A stretch of 64,000 nucleotides of DNA. Source: Chromera velia. Its lineage: Eukaryota; Sar; Chromeraceae. Positions 18,460-31,482 of the stretch are shown piece by piece. Within the stretch, counting starts at the first letter, position 1; each line of letters starts with the position of its first letter. The DNA lies in contig JAHBMJ010004165.1 in assembly GCA_018398765.1 (NCBI GenBank), forward strand, positions 1 through 64,000, written 5' to 3'. A model generated the notes under the pieces. That model did not search any database. It was not told where the DNA came from and saw only the letters and a list, made by a program, of their open reading frames with translations. Both the position numbers and the translations under genes were made by a program.

Positions 18460-19812
18460 CTAAAAGGGAGAGCGACCTGTCCCGACATGGACAGATGTGT
18501 TGTATCCAAACTTAAGGGACGGGATGAATTCTGCCCATCGGTGATGCGGGGTCTCGACGAGGCAACGGAGGGCCTCCTTGATTGTTCGATTCATGCGTTC
18601 TGCTGACCCTGGTGTGTCGTGGTGTACCATCGTAGAGAACGACAGGTGCGTGCCTGAGAGGGTGTGTAGGGTCTGCCAGAATCGAGACAGAAAACGGGGG
18701 TCTCTGTCACTGAGGATCGTACGCTGCCACCCTTTCTTTACTATGACATTTTCGTAATATATTAGCCGGCCTGCCTGCTCTGCTGTTGCTGTTGTGTGGG
18801 TCCGGATCAGGCATACCCCTTTTGACAGAGAGTCAGTGACAACCATAAGACAGTCAAACTGTTCATCCCTGGAGGCGGGCAGTCCAACGAGGAAGTCAAT
18901 TTGAGTGACTTTCCATGGGTGGTTGGGAACAGGGAGCGGTCGGAGGAGACCGGGTGGCGCTCGGCTGGGAGCTTTGCTTCTCTGGCAGGGATCACAGGCA
19001 CGAACGAATCTGCGTACATCTCTCCATATCTGAGGCCAGAAGTACCTCTCTGCCATTCGACTGTAGGTTTTCCCGACCCCGAAGTGCGCACTCTTGGGAG
19101 ATGAGTGGCTCTCCCGAATAAGAGCCGTGCGCTGGGAGCGAGAGACATAAAGGCGGTCCCCCCGGAACAACAGACCATCTCTCAGAGAGAGACCTTTCAA
19201 ACGGGGCACTAGATGAGGGGAGGGAAGTTTGTTTGGGGAATTCTTCAGGTGAGTATGCACTGGGGCAAACCAGGGATCGTTTGCATACTCCTCTCTGCAG
19301 CGCCTCTGCAGATCAACATCTCCCTTAACCTTCAAGGTTGTCCGGCACTGACGCTGCTCAGTGCTCCCGTGCCCCCCCCTCAAAGAACGGGTCTCACCAA
19401 CAACTACGCCCTCATCCTTATACTCAGGTTCAAGCCTTGGAACTTCATCGTCGTCAGGACTGTCGGCCTGACTGACCGTCGGCGGGGTAGGTTGCCTCAC
19501 TCTGATAGATGGCAAAAGGGCAGAAGGGGAGGACTGGACCAAAGAGGGCGGATTGCGGGAAAGTGCGTCGGCAACGATGTTCGCCCTCCCCGGAATATAT
19601 TTGATCGGAACCGCCACTTCCTCCAGAAACTCAATCCACCGTCTCATACGCAGACTGCAGTGCTCAAACGACTTCCCCAAATTCTCCAAACTCTTGTGGT
19701 CCATCCAAAACTCCGACCCGTGCATCAGGAAATGACACCAAACTTTCGCAAAATGGACAATCGCCAACAGCTCTAACTCCCTCACTGGGTAGCATGCCTC
19801 GGTGGAGGTCAA
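18460..19812 (-). mobile_element. Gypsy RNase H and integrase
   Basis: A 450-codon frame. RNase H shows [16 protein letters not shown] and the WMDHKSL and [15 protein letters not shown] signatures. Integrase follows, with a His2-Cys2 zinc finger ([10 protein letters not shown] to CDPCQRSK) and the core domain ([21 protein letters not shown]). Confidence 0.92.
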
Positions 19813-20085
19813 GTGGCGGGAGCCGAAGGCAAGCGGACGGTATGCCCCTATCTTCTGACAACGCTGAATGGTAACTGCCCCGATGGCTTGATACGACTAT
19901 GAGGCGTCGTGTGCAATGTAGACAGGCTGACTGGGGTCAGGCAGTGCAAGGGTGGCAAGCTCAAGGACGGCTTTCTTTAGAGCAACGAATGCCTGATCAT
20001 GCACAGGCTCCCATACAAAGGGGATTGAGGTGCGAAGAAGAGAGAGAAGGGGGGAAGCAACCTGGCTGTACCCCCTAACAAACTT

Positions 20086-21006
20086 TCAAAACCAATTCCC
20101 TAACCCTAAAAACTGACGCAGTGAAGTACGGTTGGTCGGTTTGGGGAAGTCCTGGAGTCCCTGCACTTTCTCAGGCGCAGGCCTGAATCCACCCTCACTA
20201 ATGACCAGCCCCAGGAACTTGGCTTCGGTCTGGAACCAATCACACTTCGACAGTTTGACATAGAGAGACTCATCGGCGAGGAGCTGGAGGACGGCCTCCA
20301 CGTCTCTCTCGTGTTCCTCAGGAGTGCGGCTGAAAATCAAGAGATCATCAATAAAAACAATTATACACCTGTCTAACAAAGGGCGCAATGTCTTATTGAT
20401 CATATACATGCTGATACCAGGCGCATTGCAGTAGCCAAACGGCATGACCAGCCACTCAAACGTGCCGTACCTTATTACAAAAGCAGTCTTCTCCTCGTCG
20501 CCCTCGGCCACCTGGATCTGATGGAAGTACTGTCTCAAGTCGAGAGACGAGAAGTACTTGGCGCCGTGCAGGCAGGAAATTAAGTCATCCAGATGCGGTA
20601 GGGGATATCTGTCCCTCACACAGATCTTGTTCAACTGCGTGTAATCAATACACATACACTGAGTACCGTCAGCCTTCGTGACAAAAAGGACAGGGGCAGC
20701 AAACGGGGAGTTGGAAGGACGGATCTGACCCTTGGCTAAGTACGACTCCAACTGTTTTCGGAGCTCATCGAGCTGCCTGTAGGTGAGCCTATACGGAGCT
20801 TGAGCAGGAGGGCGGTGACCTGGCTCGAGTTTGATGTGACACTCGACTTCTCTCTTGGGCGGGAGGGTGGGAATCTCATTGAGGAAGATGCTGAAATGCT
20901 TCTCCAAAACCTTTCTCATCCCTGGCCTCATTCCTTCCTCCTGCACCTCCCTGCGGAAATCTATGTAATCATCTGAATTGATCAGCTGATCAGACGGGAA
21001 AAACAA
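20086..21006 (-). mobile_element. Gypsy reverse transcriptase
   Basis: A 306-codon frame with the RT_LTR signature order: YRLTYRQLDELRKQ, LPHLDDLISCL, FSSLDLRQYFHQI, FVIRYGTFEWLVMPFG, FIDDLLIFSRT and LGLVISEGG. The catalytic box reads FIDD. Confidence 0.93.
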
Positions 21007-21399
21007 GAGAGGCGGGGGTCTCTGTGTCTCGGTTCCTTAGATTCGGTTGACCTCCAGAGGGGAAGAAATGGAGGGAAGAGGGCGGACCTCAAGATGGTAG
21101 CACCGGAAGGTGGTGGATTCCTTCTTGGAAAGCCTACGGATCTCTCTGCGGGTCAGGGGCTCAGGCTCGGCCCCCAAAATGTGGTAGACTTCCAAATCAT
21201 ACAGTATGAACTATGACCCGGAGGGAGAACGATCTGCAGCGATGAAGAGAGACTTCGCTTCAAAATCAGGAAGGGGTTTGAAGGTCTCACAGAAGGGCAT
21301 CCCCAGGATCACATCATAATCCTCGTCCAGATCGGGTACAGTCATGGTCAGGGGGGCTGCGAAGTCTTGAATTCTCAGATCGATGTCAGGCGCCTTCCA

Positions 21400-22840
21400 T
21401 TAGACAGTAGTCGAAGGAGCCTGTGCGCCATCGAGACGGATGCCCCCTTTGTACGTGGACGGCTCCAAAGCGGACAAACGGAACTCTCCAGTCTCAACGA
21501 CTCTCTTGCTCACATAAATGGAGTCCGCCCCTGGATCCCAAAGGGCACGGATCGGGATGCCATTCGCTGTGCCGTGGAAGGTGATCAATTTCCCCCTCCT
21601 GCCTGTCCTGCCCCCGGTCGTGGAGTACATCCCTCTCGGGGGTGCATTCTGCTGCTGGCGCTATGACCACTGGGGAGGGTTTAGAATCCCTGGAACTGCG
21701 GTGGTGGGCACAGTCCAGGGGGAGGCGTAAGCCCCTGCGGGATGACTGGATTCTCCCACTACCCCTGCACCAAACTACCGTAGTGCTGCTGCACCCCACT
21801 CTGTAGGTTGTGCATGCGTCTTTGACCCCCATAGAAATTTCTGTAACCCTCGTGACCCCTAGGACCCTGTTGTTACTGTTGCTGCTTGTGGTTCCTGCAC
21901 TGGCGTGTAGAGTGTTCCACCGCGTGACAATTGAAGCACCTATTCTCCTGAATGTGCCTCTTGATCTCATCTTGGGAAAGGGAATAAATTTGGGAGATTC
22001 GGTTGAGATCCATCGGGACGGGCCCATCGTTCGATTGGGACTGAGGTCGCAAAGGTGGGTGCGAATCACTGCGCCCGTCTCTGCCCTGGCCCCCATAGTC
22101 TTTCTTTTTCCCCCTACTCAACAGCTACTCGGCCTCCTCTGCATCCTTCATCGCAGCATTGAGACTGTCAGGCTTCCTTCTCCTCACTTCCTTCCTCACC
22201 TCATCCAGAAGGCCCCGAATGTAGTCGTACATCAAATCGATCTCACTCACATCAACGATTCCTTCTGCAATATCGTTGAATTGGACAGAGTACTTGTGAA
22301 CCCCCTCATTACCCTGACAACGGACGTTCTAGACTTCCCCTCTCGAGTCTGTCTGTTTGTTGGGATTGGGAAAACGCTCAGACAGACGGGTGAAGAGATC
22401 TTCTACGCTAATAAAAGGAGAGGCGGACCTCTGCGTCTTATTATACCATTGCTTGAGGAACCGGAAGAAGTATTGACGTACAGACCCCAACTGCTTCGAC
22501 ACCTAAATGTCTGAGAGCTGTATATATTCCCTCATATCCGCGACGGTCACCCAACCTTCGAGCAACTTCCGGTCCCCATGAAACACCAGTGGCTCTTTCA
22601 CCTTAAAGTTCGACCGCTTGGGAGGCGGAGAAGTCGGCTGTTGATTCATCCGCTGCTGCTGCTGCTGCTGTTGATGCATTGGATTGAGCCTCCGTCGGTG
22701 GCTGTTTGTTGCTGCTGTGCTCCCAGAGCGTCCATCTGTTATTGCTGAAGTTGTTGTGTCTGCTGCACCTGGATCATCTGCTGCTGCATGAATTGCTGCC
22801 CCTCCAGCAATTGCTGCAGAACCTGCTCCATCGAGAGAGA
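21400..22840 (-). mobile_element. Gypsy gag and protease region
   Basis: A zinc knuckle CFNCHAVEHSTRQC (CX2CX4HX4C) lies at about 21940, in a frame ending near 21873. A protease-like stretch (ALWDPGADSIYVS) follows at 21400-21630. A Gln-rich CAG-repeat tract near 22650-22800 codes the N-terminal part of gag. Frames are interrupted. Confidence 0.75.
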
Positions 22841-22947
22841 GTCTTGGGAGAAGAAAAAAATCTACTTACCAAGAAAGAAGATGACTGTTACAGTATCGGA
22901 CTGAGCAACAGAGGCCCTGGCGGGATCAACCAGGCTCTGTGCTACCA

Positions 22948-23291
22948 CGTAAGGAGGTAACTCTTCTTCTTCTAAGTGAGCGCACTTAGTTCGGTTAGAT
23001 CTTTACTACAGAAAGTCTGTTAGTTTAAGGTTCACTTCCAAACTGCTTCTAGAAGCTTTGCAAGCAACTGTTGTTTACTTAATCCAGGCTATACGCAGCT
23101 GACTGAATTAATTCCATTTTATTTCTATTTTATTTAATTCTCTTCTAATACAGACTGGCATGGCGGCGCCTCCATGAGCCTGCGTGCGTGTGTTAGTCTC
23201 TAAGCTGCGGGCGTCCCGTGCGGCGGCGGTGCGTGTTAGTTCGGCTCACCCCGGGATTGGCCGGTCCCGTGGCTCGCCTCACTATGTTACG
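22948..23291 (-). repeat. Gypsy LTR (5' copy)
   Basis: 344 bp. Its inner border is fixed by the adjoining primer-binding site, complementary to a tRNA 3' end reading GGCTCTGTGCTACCA. Confidence 0.92.
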
Positions 23292-23716
23292 GCATGGAGG
23301 GAGGGCCGTACCACACGGTAGACCATTAAAGCTAGCCAGAAGGACTCTAAACGAACAATCGCCCCCTGACAGTATGGAATGGCAACGACCCCCCCCTCCG
23401 GCCTCAACTTCTAAGTCGTGTACCTCTGTAGACAGGTCTGGTTGCACTTGACTTAATGCTCAGCTGCATTTACCCTCTTAACGTCGCGAAGGCTGAGGAA
23501 AGCGTAACGCATACTAGAGAAAATCTCGCTGCTGCGCTGCATGGCCCGGCAGGGCCGTACCGCGCAGAAGCCTTTTTTTGCGGTACAGGGAAGGGCTGTG
23601 CTGCCGCGTGGCAAAGCCATGCGGCACGTTCCCCCCTCCCCGTGCTAAAGGCATTTCGCCTCCCTATACTCACAACGAGAACCTTGAGAAACACCCCCCA
23701 AAGTTTCTTGATCAAG
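23292..23716. other. 425 bp between the Gypsy LTR and the Copia RNase H frame
   Basis: Probably mostly Copia sequence that the insertion displaced. A GC-rich section with short palindromes (CGCGG...CCGCG type) near 23530-23640 could be a further small insertion. Not resolved. Confidence 0.35.
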
Positions 23717-25678
23717 TTAAACACGTACACTGAAGGAAAGCTTGACACCATCACGCATCGTAAACAACTCTACAGTGGTGGTAGACCCAAGCTTTCGAGT
23801 GTACTTCTTGTTCGCCCACACAACGGTGTTGTCCTCACTTACTCTCTCCAAATCACCTACCTCCTCTTGATCGAGGATCTGCATCTCCGATCTTAATCTC
23901 CCCTCTCTTAAACTTAATTGGTAGGACGCATCGACCCACACAATAAGTACGGGCACCGCTCTTATCTTTTTCAGCTTCAAAGGCTTGGCCGTCACCTTTG
24001 CGTGCCACAGTGCTTTTTCAGTAGCCAGCACAGAGGTAGAAGACGGAGTCAACGGGTATTCGAGCGGCACAGGTGGGAAAATAAAAATGAGAGGCTAGGC
24101 TAAGTGTGAACCACCCATTCCAATGCCCCCACATTCCTCTGTTGCTCCTTTTATAATGAAAGATCGATATCCTTCCTAGTATCCTTCTCGGTCAGGAGAA
24201 GGAAGTCTTTGTCTGTGATCGGCTTTTTCGCTTCTGGACTGACAGACTCTGCCATGTTCATGATGTAGATGCTCTGATCAAGAAGCATTTCACCATCCCT
24301 CATGTGCACCGACATACCGACATAGGTGTGCATCTCTCCATTGTTCATGCGCTTGGGCTAACTCGGGCTCATCTGTGTTGAACATCGTGCGTACTGCTGC
24401 TATGTTATCATCGACAGATGGAAAAAACACAAACAAGTCGTCTACATGCATCATCATAATTAGACCAATCGCCTCCTCTTTTCTGTTTTTCTTCACAAGA
24501 ATCGACTCACAAGCCTCTGTCCACCCCAGTCCACGAACCTTCTTCTTGAAAAAATCGGTGTAACACTTGGGAGCATCGGCCAGTCCATAGACAGCCTTCA
24601 CAATCTTGATGTACACCCCACAACGCAAGCCAGGATAGACCTAAATCGGCAGGTTGTGAGGCAAACAAAGCCACACACCTTCACCGATCGGAGCCTGCAG
24701 GAAGGCAGTCGATACATCGACCTTCACTGCTTGCCACTCCCGACTGAAGGCCCAAACAAACGCATTGCCAACCCTTGCTAGGCCTGCATCTGCAGTCCCA
24801 GAATAGGTTTCGAGAAGCTCTGAATCTTGAGGGTCCTGAAACCCCCGGGCAACGAGCCTCGACTTCGCAACTCTCTTCTCCTCCTTCAGCTTCCACGTCC
24901 GGACCTAACGGAGGGTGATACCCTTCACCCCCGGCTGGGGAGTCAAGGTCTGCGAAGACAAAACAAAAACAGAACAAACACACCACCGGGCCAGCTCTTT
25001 CTGATCTGCCTCTTTGAAGAAACCTTGCTCTATCTCCTCTTTGGTGGCCAAAACATATCCTTTTGCTTTGTTTTCTCTCTGCAAAAGCTTTCTTGCTCTC
25101 TCTACTTTCAGGATGGCACACGCGACTTCAAAGTGCGTGTTCATTACCTTGCTAATCCGCTCCTCTGTCAATTTGTGTCGCTTCTCTCTATTCTCCCTCA
25201 CTGCTGCTTTCCTTTGTTTCTTTGTTATCTGTGACCAACGAACAAACTCAGCTGCTCTCGCTTTTTCAGCAACTTGCTCTACTACCCCATCAATGGGGGA
25301 CGGAAAGTCAACATTAACAGGATTAGAGTTCTCAGCGACAGGCTGAAGGACTGGGGGCTCTAGCTATGGAGCCTCCTCTGCAAGGCACTGCAGAATAGAC
25401 TCGGGAAGTTTGCCTTCGGCAGGCAGATCAAAACGCTCCACGATGTCTTTCTGTGCGATTCGATCAAACTCAGCAAGACAAAAAGAACCATCCTCCTGCT
25501 TCTTCAGTCTTGTAATGCTCGTCCCCCTCAACTGCTGTTCCCTCTCCCTAACTATCTGAACAGGGAAGAGGGCACCGTTGGACTCTCTCATGAGAATGCC
25601 CTTCAGCATAGAGGAACAAACACTTCTGGGTAGATCTATACGAAGCAACTCACCCTCTGCATCCACATGCTGTGACAA
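23717..25678 (-). mobile_element. Copia reverse transcriptase and RNase H region
   Basis: Frames at 25678-25364, 25201-24905, 24628-24290, 24348-24151 and 24070-23717. The 24.3-24.6 kb part shows AVYGLADAPKCY and MHVDDLFVF, the Copia forms of the RT motifs (YGLxxAP and YVDD). The last part begins an RNase H-like domain (VDASYQLS). The remainder of RNase H (VKWVPTGQQRADRQTK) lies beyond the Gypsy insertion at 17144-17380. Confidence 0.85.
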
Positions 25679-26136
25679 CGCGTCATCAGACCCGACTACC
25701 CCATCTGTGCGGTCATTATCGGCATTTCACCCAACCCAGAAGTCTCCGTCTAACTCTCTGCTAGGAATCTCCTGCTCCTTCTTTCCATCTATTCCCCTTT
25801 GGTTGGCATCGAAGTCTCTCGTTCCTATGCCAACCCACTCTTCTAGAACGATGTGAAATAGATGGACCCGCAGTGCCTTTTATCTCCCTCCCCAGTAAAA
25901 AAAAACTGAAACGACCTTCGGCCCTATTACCCCCCCAAAAAGAACATGCTTACTCTTTTTAAAGGGTGAGGAACAACGGAAAGAAAGGTCAGTGATACGC
26001 ATAACATCTCTGATTCACTGCAAGAAATAGAAGGAACGCCAGACGGCCGACCAAACACATACGCATTCGAAGAACGGCTGATCGAATTGTGCACCACATC
26101 ATTCAGTGCATTGGCAACACCCGGTAAGACAGCCGG

Positions 26137-27645
26137 CTACATGAAAAATGGAATGCGTGCTTGCAATAAAAATTTGTTTAAAAGAGAAATGAAGGTCAAA
26201 TTGGCTCTCTTTATGAACGCTTGAACCTCAAGAGTGCCTGGCGGGCCAAATTCATTATCAACCCCCTCATTTTCACACATCCGAAGATACCCTTCCTCTC
26301 CCAAAAACTCCCCACCGTTGTCTGACCGAACAATCAGAGGCTTTCCGAAATCAGCAACCTCCCAACGGCGGATCCACGAAAGAAGGTGCCTCTCTGCATG
26401 GTCCTTCGACTGAAGGGCTTTCAGAGAGACGCGACGGAACTTCCAATCAACAATTACAGAGATGTATCTGAACCCCCCGTAGCTCTTCTTCTTTATGTCT
26501 TTGATGTCGTGGTAGATGATCCTGTTAAACTTCTCCGAGGGACGCCTGTCCCCCAAAGACGACTCTTTGTTACTCCCCTGAGTCTCTTTGCTCTCATCGT
26601 CAACCCCCACTCCGGAGGGCGCCTCCTCTGCCCCAGCCCTCTTTCTTTTTCCATGCTTTTTAGCCTTCCACCCCCGACGCTTCAAACGTCGACGGCGGAA
26701 GTTGACTTCCCGACACGCCCTACACTTTCTCCACACATTGGATTCCCTGCACTCTTGCAGGCTGTACGAGAGACCGACCCCCTTCTCTCTCAACGTCAAA
26801 AGGAGTCGCTCCCCCGTTGCGTACGCAAGACAAAAATGCAGCACATACAGGAGATGCTTTTTATTTTCTGTAGAAAGAGACGTCTCATCTTTCCCTTCCC
26901 CTGCACATGCAGAGAAAAAATAAGAATGAAGAGACTTGGCTGGCTGCACTGCCATGTCTGTACTCCTCCTCAAGTACGCCGATGCCACCCCCCATTGGTC
27001 TTTCACCTCAGTCTCAAAAAAGAGAACAAGGGGAACAGAACTAGACTGATCAACAAGCGCAACAAAACGATTGCCATCGATGTCAGTAAGTCTCAGCCAA
27101 CTCGGCCTCCCACTTTCTTCCCCAAGATAAAGCTCTTTCTTTGTATACGCGAAAAGAGCACGACTAACGGACGAGTGAATGACGGCTTTTTCAGGCACCA
27201 GACGCACCCTCCCCATTTTGTCTTTAACGGGGAGGTAACACGTCTTTACTTTATCACTCTGGAGGCCTATAAAATAAATGTTAGAGGCGAGACAGAACTG
27301 CACTGTCCTACTCTCTTCCGACATAACAAACTTCTCATAGCAAGGAGGTAAAAGAGATAAAGAACAACCACTGTCAGTCAATTCTGACCGACAGTTATCT
27401 TCCTCTTCTCCAACGAAAGTGATAAGAAAAGCCTCAACAGGATTCATAGGTCTATTCTTCACCACTTCATCAAACTCATCATCAGCAAACTTCTCAGCGT
27501 TATGGAGGGTGTCTCGAATGAACCTTCCCCGCCCTGCAGCTCTTCTGGAATTTGCTTTGCGTTCCGGGGAGGAGCTGCTTTGCCCTCCGGAGGCAGGGAT
27601 ACTCAGAAACCTGAACTGGCAGAGGAGGAGGACATCTCGTCCCAT
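26137..27645 (-). mobile_element. Copia protease and integrase region
   Basis: A 502-codon frame. The aspartic protease motif DSGCSL lies near residue 90. A His/Cys zinc-binding stretch of the gag-pre-integrase type (CRACREVNF) precedes the integrase core, which shows YHDIKDI, then SDNGGEF, as in the retroviral-integrase fold. The frame lies upstream of the RT-like frame, as in Copia. Confidence 0.85.
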
Positions 27646-28705
27646 TTATCCCCGTTTCTCATGTCAAAGGTAGTGCCGGAGACTCGTGAAATCGCTGCCC
27701 CGGCGGCCTTTTTCCTCCGCTGTCTCTTCTTCGGGCAGCAGCTCATTAAATGCCCCTTCTCCCTACACTTAGGCGTGTTTTTCATGACGCAGATGGCGTT
27801 TTTGGCAGGGTACTTCTCTCCCCTGTACACAAACCCACAGCTGGAGTAGCAGGAACCGGAGGGACTAGATAGAGAGCTGCTGAACGAAGCAGCATTGACG
27901 TCATGGGAGAGAGTCACTTCCCTCTTGTCCTTCTTCCCCTTTCCTTTCTTTCTCTTCTTCGCACATCCCTCTGCTGCCCCAGAAACCCCCTGGTGCTTGG
28001 AACGTGGGGTCCGACTCGTCTTAGGCTTGGACGACTCCTCCACCTGCCTGCTAACCCTTTTCCTATAGAGAATCTTGGCATCCTGAGAGCATTCTGAGAG
28101 AATCTTGGTATGAGACGGGGACGGATCTCGGCATACGTGAGAGCATCGGACTCCTTCTTTAATTCACTGGCTGCCTTCCTCACTCCATCCAGCCACTCCT
28201 TATCCAAGCACGTCTTCTCAAGAGTGCGCTTTTGAGTGGAAGGATCAAGCTTGTAGCCTTTTACCTTTACCTTGGTAAAGAGCTTGTCCTCCTTCACCAG
28301 GGCCTAGAAAAAGTCATCTCCCCTCTCCCTCTTCATCGCAATATACCTCTCCTCGAACTGTCTGCGCTTTGATTCCTTGGGATCAAGAATCGTAGCGGCG
28401 ACAGCGGCGAAAAGATTCTCCCCAAACTTCTGCTCCTGCTCTTTAATGGTGAGCGTGCTGTCTTTGAGGTCATCGAACTTCTTGAAAGCACGCAACAACG
28501 CCAGGATCCAGAGCTCTTTCTTTTCATCATCGTCCAGAATAAACTTAGCCTTGAGCTGGAACTTGACAAACTTCAGGAACTCTCTTCTCCAAAGGTCGAA
28601 ACCTTCTATGGAGTTCAGTTCGTTCACCCAGTTGAAGTCATGGGGCTTGGGAGGATAAAGGGAAGCACCGGCAGCTGCAGGAACCTGGGAGTTGTCTGCT
28701 GGCAT
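27603..28705 (-). mobile_element. Copia gag region
   Basis: Frames at 28705-28304, 28297-27914 and 28043-27603 cover a helical, charged gag-like protein (WRREFLKFVKFQLKAKF). A Cys/His knuckle (CREKGHLMSCC) sits near its C-terminal end, followed by basic residues. The position next to the 5' LTR fits gag. The frames are interrupted. Confidence 0.65.
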
Positions 28706-28778
28706 TTCAAAACGTCTGTAACAAAAAGAGAATGAAACGTTTGAGCCCGCCTGGGACTCTAGGCTGGGAGCACCAAAT

Positions 28779-29205
28779 TATGATGGTGTGAATGTTCTCT
28801 AGACGTCTAGAAGGCTGCCACTACTCAATGCACACGACACATAAGGGTCTGTCCAAACTCACCGTATGCATTGCTCCTTTTTCGAGAGGTTCCTTTGCTG
28901 ATCAATCTAGAAGCCTCAATTAATTCAGGCTGGAGACGAGACACGCACACAAGCTGCCTATGAGAACATGTATCTAAAACGTGTGGTGTCCGTTTATCTT
29001 ACGATCTGCACTGTCTGACACACGACAACAGACTGACAACTCTCAATCACACAACCATCAGATCAATCAGTCTGAATCAACTCTGTCTCCTCAGCAAAGC
29101 ATGTGGCCCCCGCATATTCGCGTATGTCATGGCCCCCCAGGAATTCATGCCGCGGTATCTGGTCGGGCTGCGCACGTCAGCCCTGCCCCGACCATCACAT
29201 TCACA
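28779..29205 (-). repeat. Copia LTR (5' copy)
   Basis: Partner of 16634-17070, followed directly by ATATT at 29206-29210. It would carry the element's promoter. The primer-binding site is 3 bp inside. Confidence 0.88.
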
Positions 29206-29210
29206 ATATT

Positions 29211-29844
29211 AAATGCATTCGGTTCAGTCTAAAAGTTTTGTTTCAAAACTTAGGCTTTCCATTCACTCCCAGTCGCCGTCAGTGTCTCTTGGTGCCTGTG
29301 TTGTAGCAATGCCACCGGCACTAGCAAAGGAACACTCTCTCTATGGTTGTTTTCTCAGCTTTTTCTCCACTTCTCTCCACCCTTATACAGTAAACTGATT
29401 GTTCTTCTTATTTCCTCTCCACGCATCTCCATAAGCTTGAGTTAGCCTGAATATACCTGAGATGATGCCTGTCTAAAATTGTTTGAGATTTAATGCATCA
29501 GACCGGGATGCTATTGTGACAAGCATGCAACTCTGGCCCAATACAAAAGAGAGAAGGAAGTATCTAAAAACTAATGAAAAGCTGTCTATTTAGAGATAGA
29601 GAGACTTTTCTCCATAGCTACTCACAATGATGAATGTTTTCGCTAATTTTTACAGTTACCACGATGTTTCAAACAATAATAAGAAGAATAAACCAAGTTA
29701 CATTAAGTAAAATAACAGGAACAATGAAAGGACGCTTGCAGATGGTAGCGCTTAGAATATATCAGGAGAACATTGTTAAGAAAGATATAGAAGTACCTAG
29801 GCTGTTTGTTGTGTGCTATACAAGTTTTATCTTTTCCAAGGACT
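29211..29844. other. AT-rich gene-free stretch
   Basis: No supported coding signal; one 70-codon plus-strand frame at 29634-29846 looks like chance. Confidence 0.45.
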
Positions 29845-30055
29845 AGGTACCTCCATCTGGCGTGCGTGCTTAAGACTAAAGCGAAGGGTCCGCCTAGTCT
29901 TACAAGCCTTCAAATGCCCCATGGAACCTAGTAGGTTGAGTGAGCGTTTTGTATAATATGGGATTGTCCTCAAAGCCTTATTAGTGGCTTAGGGTCTGGC
30001 ATCACTGGATCTAGGATTTAACCCTCAATCATCATCATCATCATCATCAGGCGTA
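29845..30055 (+). repeat. SINE-like unit with (ATC)n tail
   Basis: A discrete block of about 200 bp ending in seven ATC repeats at about 30029-30050. The size and tail suggest a SINE; no internal promoter was clearly recognised. Confidence 0.4.
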
Positions 30056-30129
30056 ATCTGTAGATATATATATCTAAAGATATATTTTTTATAACCCATA
30101 ATATAATATATGCACAGGAAAAAATATAT

Positions 30130-30410
30130 ACAAAAAATATATGAAGCATGTAGAGCCGTTTACGATCTTTGTTACTCACTGTGCACGTCTGTTTCTGTGT
30201 GAACGCGACCTTTTCTTCTTCTGTTCGAGTCTTCTATTGCCACCTCCAACGCGCATGCTGCTCATGAGCTCACCAAGCGAGCACTTCAGGGGATCTCACG
30301 CTTAGCCTTATCTCTAGAGTTGAGTGATTGACAATCTCTTGCATGAACATGGGCTGTTGGGAGCACGGCTCCATTCTAATAAAGCCAACTTCATTCATTC
30401 ATTCATTCAA
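30130..30410 (+). repeat. tRNA-type SINE-like unit with (ATTC)n tail
   Basis: A roughly 280-bp block with a B-box-like word (TGTTCGAGTC) in its 5' half and the 3' end AATAAAGCCAACTTCATTCA running into ATTC repeats. A related 3' end lies inverted at 30662-30712, so the family has more than one copy. Confidence 0.5.
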
Positions 30411-30661
30411 TATGAAACTATCTTGATGAGAATTTTCTTTAAGAAAGGTTCTTTGGTGAATAAACGAAGTAAAAAGCTGTTTATACATTGAAAAAGTAAC
30501 ATAGATATATTATAGATAGATATATAGATACATTTTTTAAATTGAAAATATAATATAAAAATATATATACAGATTACGCTTAGAGAAGTACATAGAAAAA
30601 CACGAACGACAGTGAACATCATATATACATATATATCATGAACAAGTCAGACAAACGGATA

Positions 30662-30712
30662 TCATATAAATGAATGAATGAATGAATGACTAAGCCAAGT
30701 AGAGCCGAGCTC
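30662..30712 (-). repeat. inverted 3' fragment of the same SINE-like family
   Basis: The reverse complement reads GGAGCTCGGCTCTACTTGGC followed by ATTC repeats. This parallels the 3' end of the unit at 30130-30410 (GAGCACGGCTCCATTC...). Confidence 0.45.
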
Positions 30713-30854
30713 CTATATACTCTTAATTTTCAATTTTTATATTTATACTAGTTATAAAATCACATATGTATAGCCTAATATCGCGTAATAAATAATATAC
30801 AAATCTGCTTTTCTTGTCCTTCTCTCTTTCTCCATATCTTTTTCTCTTTTTTCT

Positions 30855-30858
30855 CTTT

Positions 30859-30937
<79 letters not shown>

Positions 30938-31045
30938 GCTTGCTGCTTGCTTACTTGCTTGTTTGCTTACTTATTTTTTTTCTTTCTTTCTTTAAAAAAG
31001 TTTCTTTTTTTCTTTCTTTCTTTCTTTCTTTCTTTCTTTATTAAA
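30855..31045 (+). repeat. (TC)n and (TTTC)n microsatellites
   Basis: Pyrimidine repeats with TGCT interruptions, about 350 bp upstream of the signal-peptide exon. Confidence 0.9.
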
Positions 31046-31391
31046 TTTTTTTAGACGAAGACAGTAAGATGTACGGTATAAACTGTCGAACGGCAGTTGA
31101 TCCCGCACTTGAAACAGCTTTTTGCAGACGTTACAATGAGTAACACATGCATATAATATAGTTTTCAGATACATGCATACAAATGGTTAATCGATTAATC
31201 GGCTATATTGATATGAATATGTATCCCATGCATGCGGCCGTAGAATTATCGATCTCACGTGAATTTGAAGTTTTACAACAATCGAACCTTTGTCAGAACT
31301 GATCCCCCTTTCTCACTGTATCATCTCTCATTGCCAGTCGTTGAACGGAGATTTGAGTGAGCCTAACTTTCGTTTTTGAAGGCCTCCAACC

Positions 31392-31482
31392 ATGAAGCTG
31401 CTTTTTGTTGTTGGTGTTGCTGCAACATGCTCCACGCAGTCCGCACTCGGAGCGTTTGACAAATTTGATGGCGCCAAGCTCG
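31392..31482 (+). CDS. first exon of a putative secreted protein
   Basis: ATG at 31392 opens a typical signal peptide (MKLLFVVGVAATCSTQSALG, then AFDKFDGAKLG). The frame runs directly into the donor G|GTACGT at 31483. A cleavage site after ALG or nearby is plausible. Exon phase is 1. The following exons could not be assigned; candidates are the exon-like modules at 35.8-38.1 kb, which would make the minus-strand cluster and minisatellite part of a long intron. The exon could also be a chance match. Confidence 0.4.

Noticed and set aside
19213-19776. 187-codon plus-strand frame
   Set aside because: Antisense shadow of Gypsy RNase H and integrase.
26386-27351. 321-codon plus-strand frame
   Set aside because: Antisense shadow of the Copia protease-integrase region.
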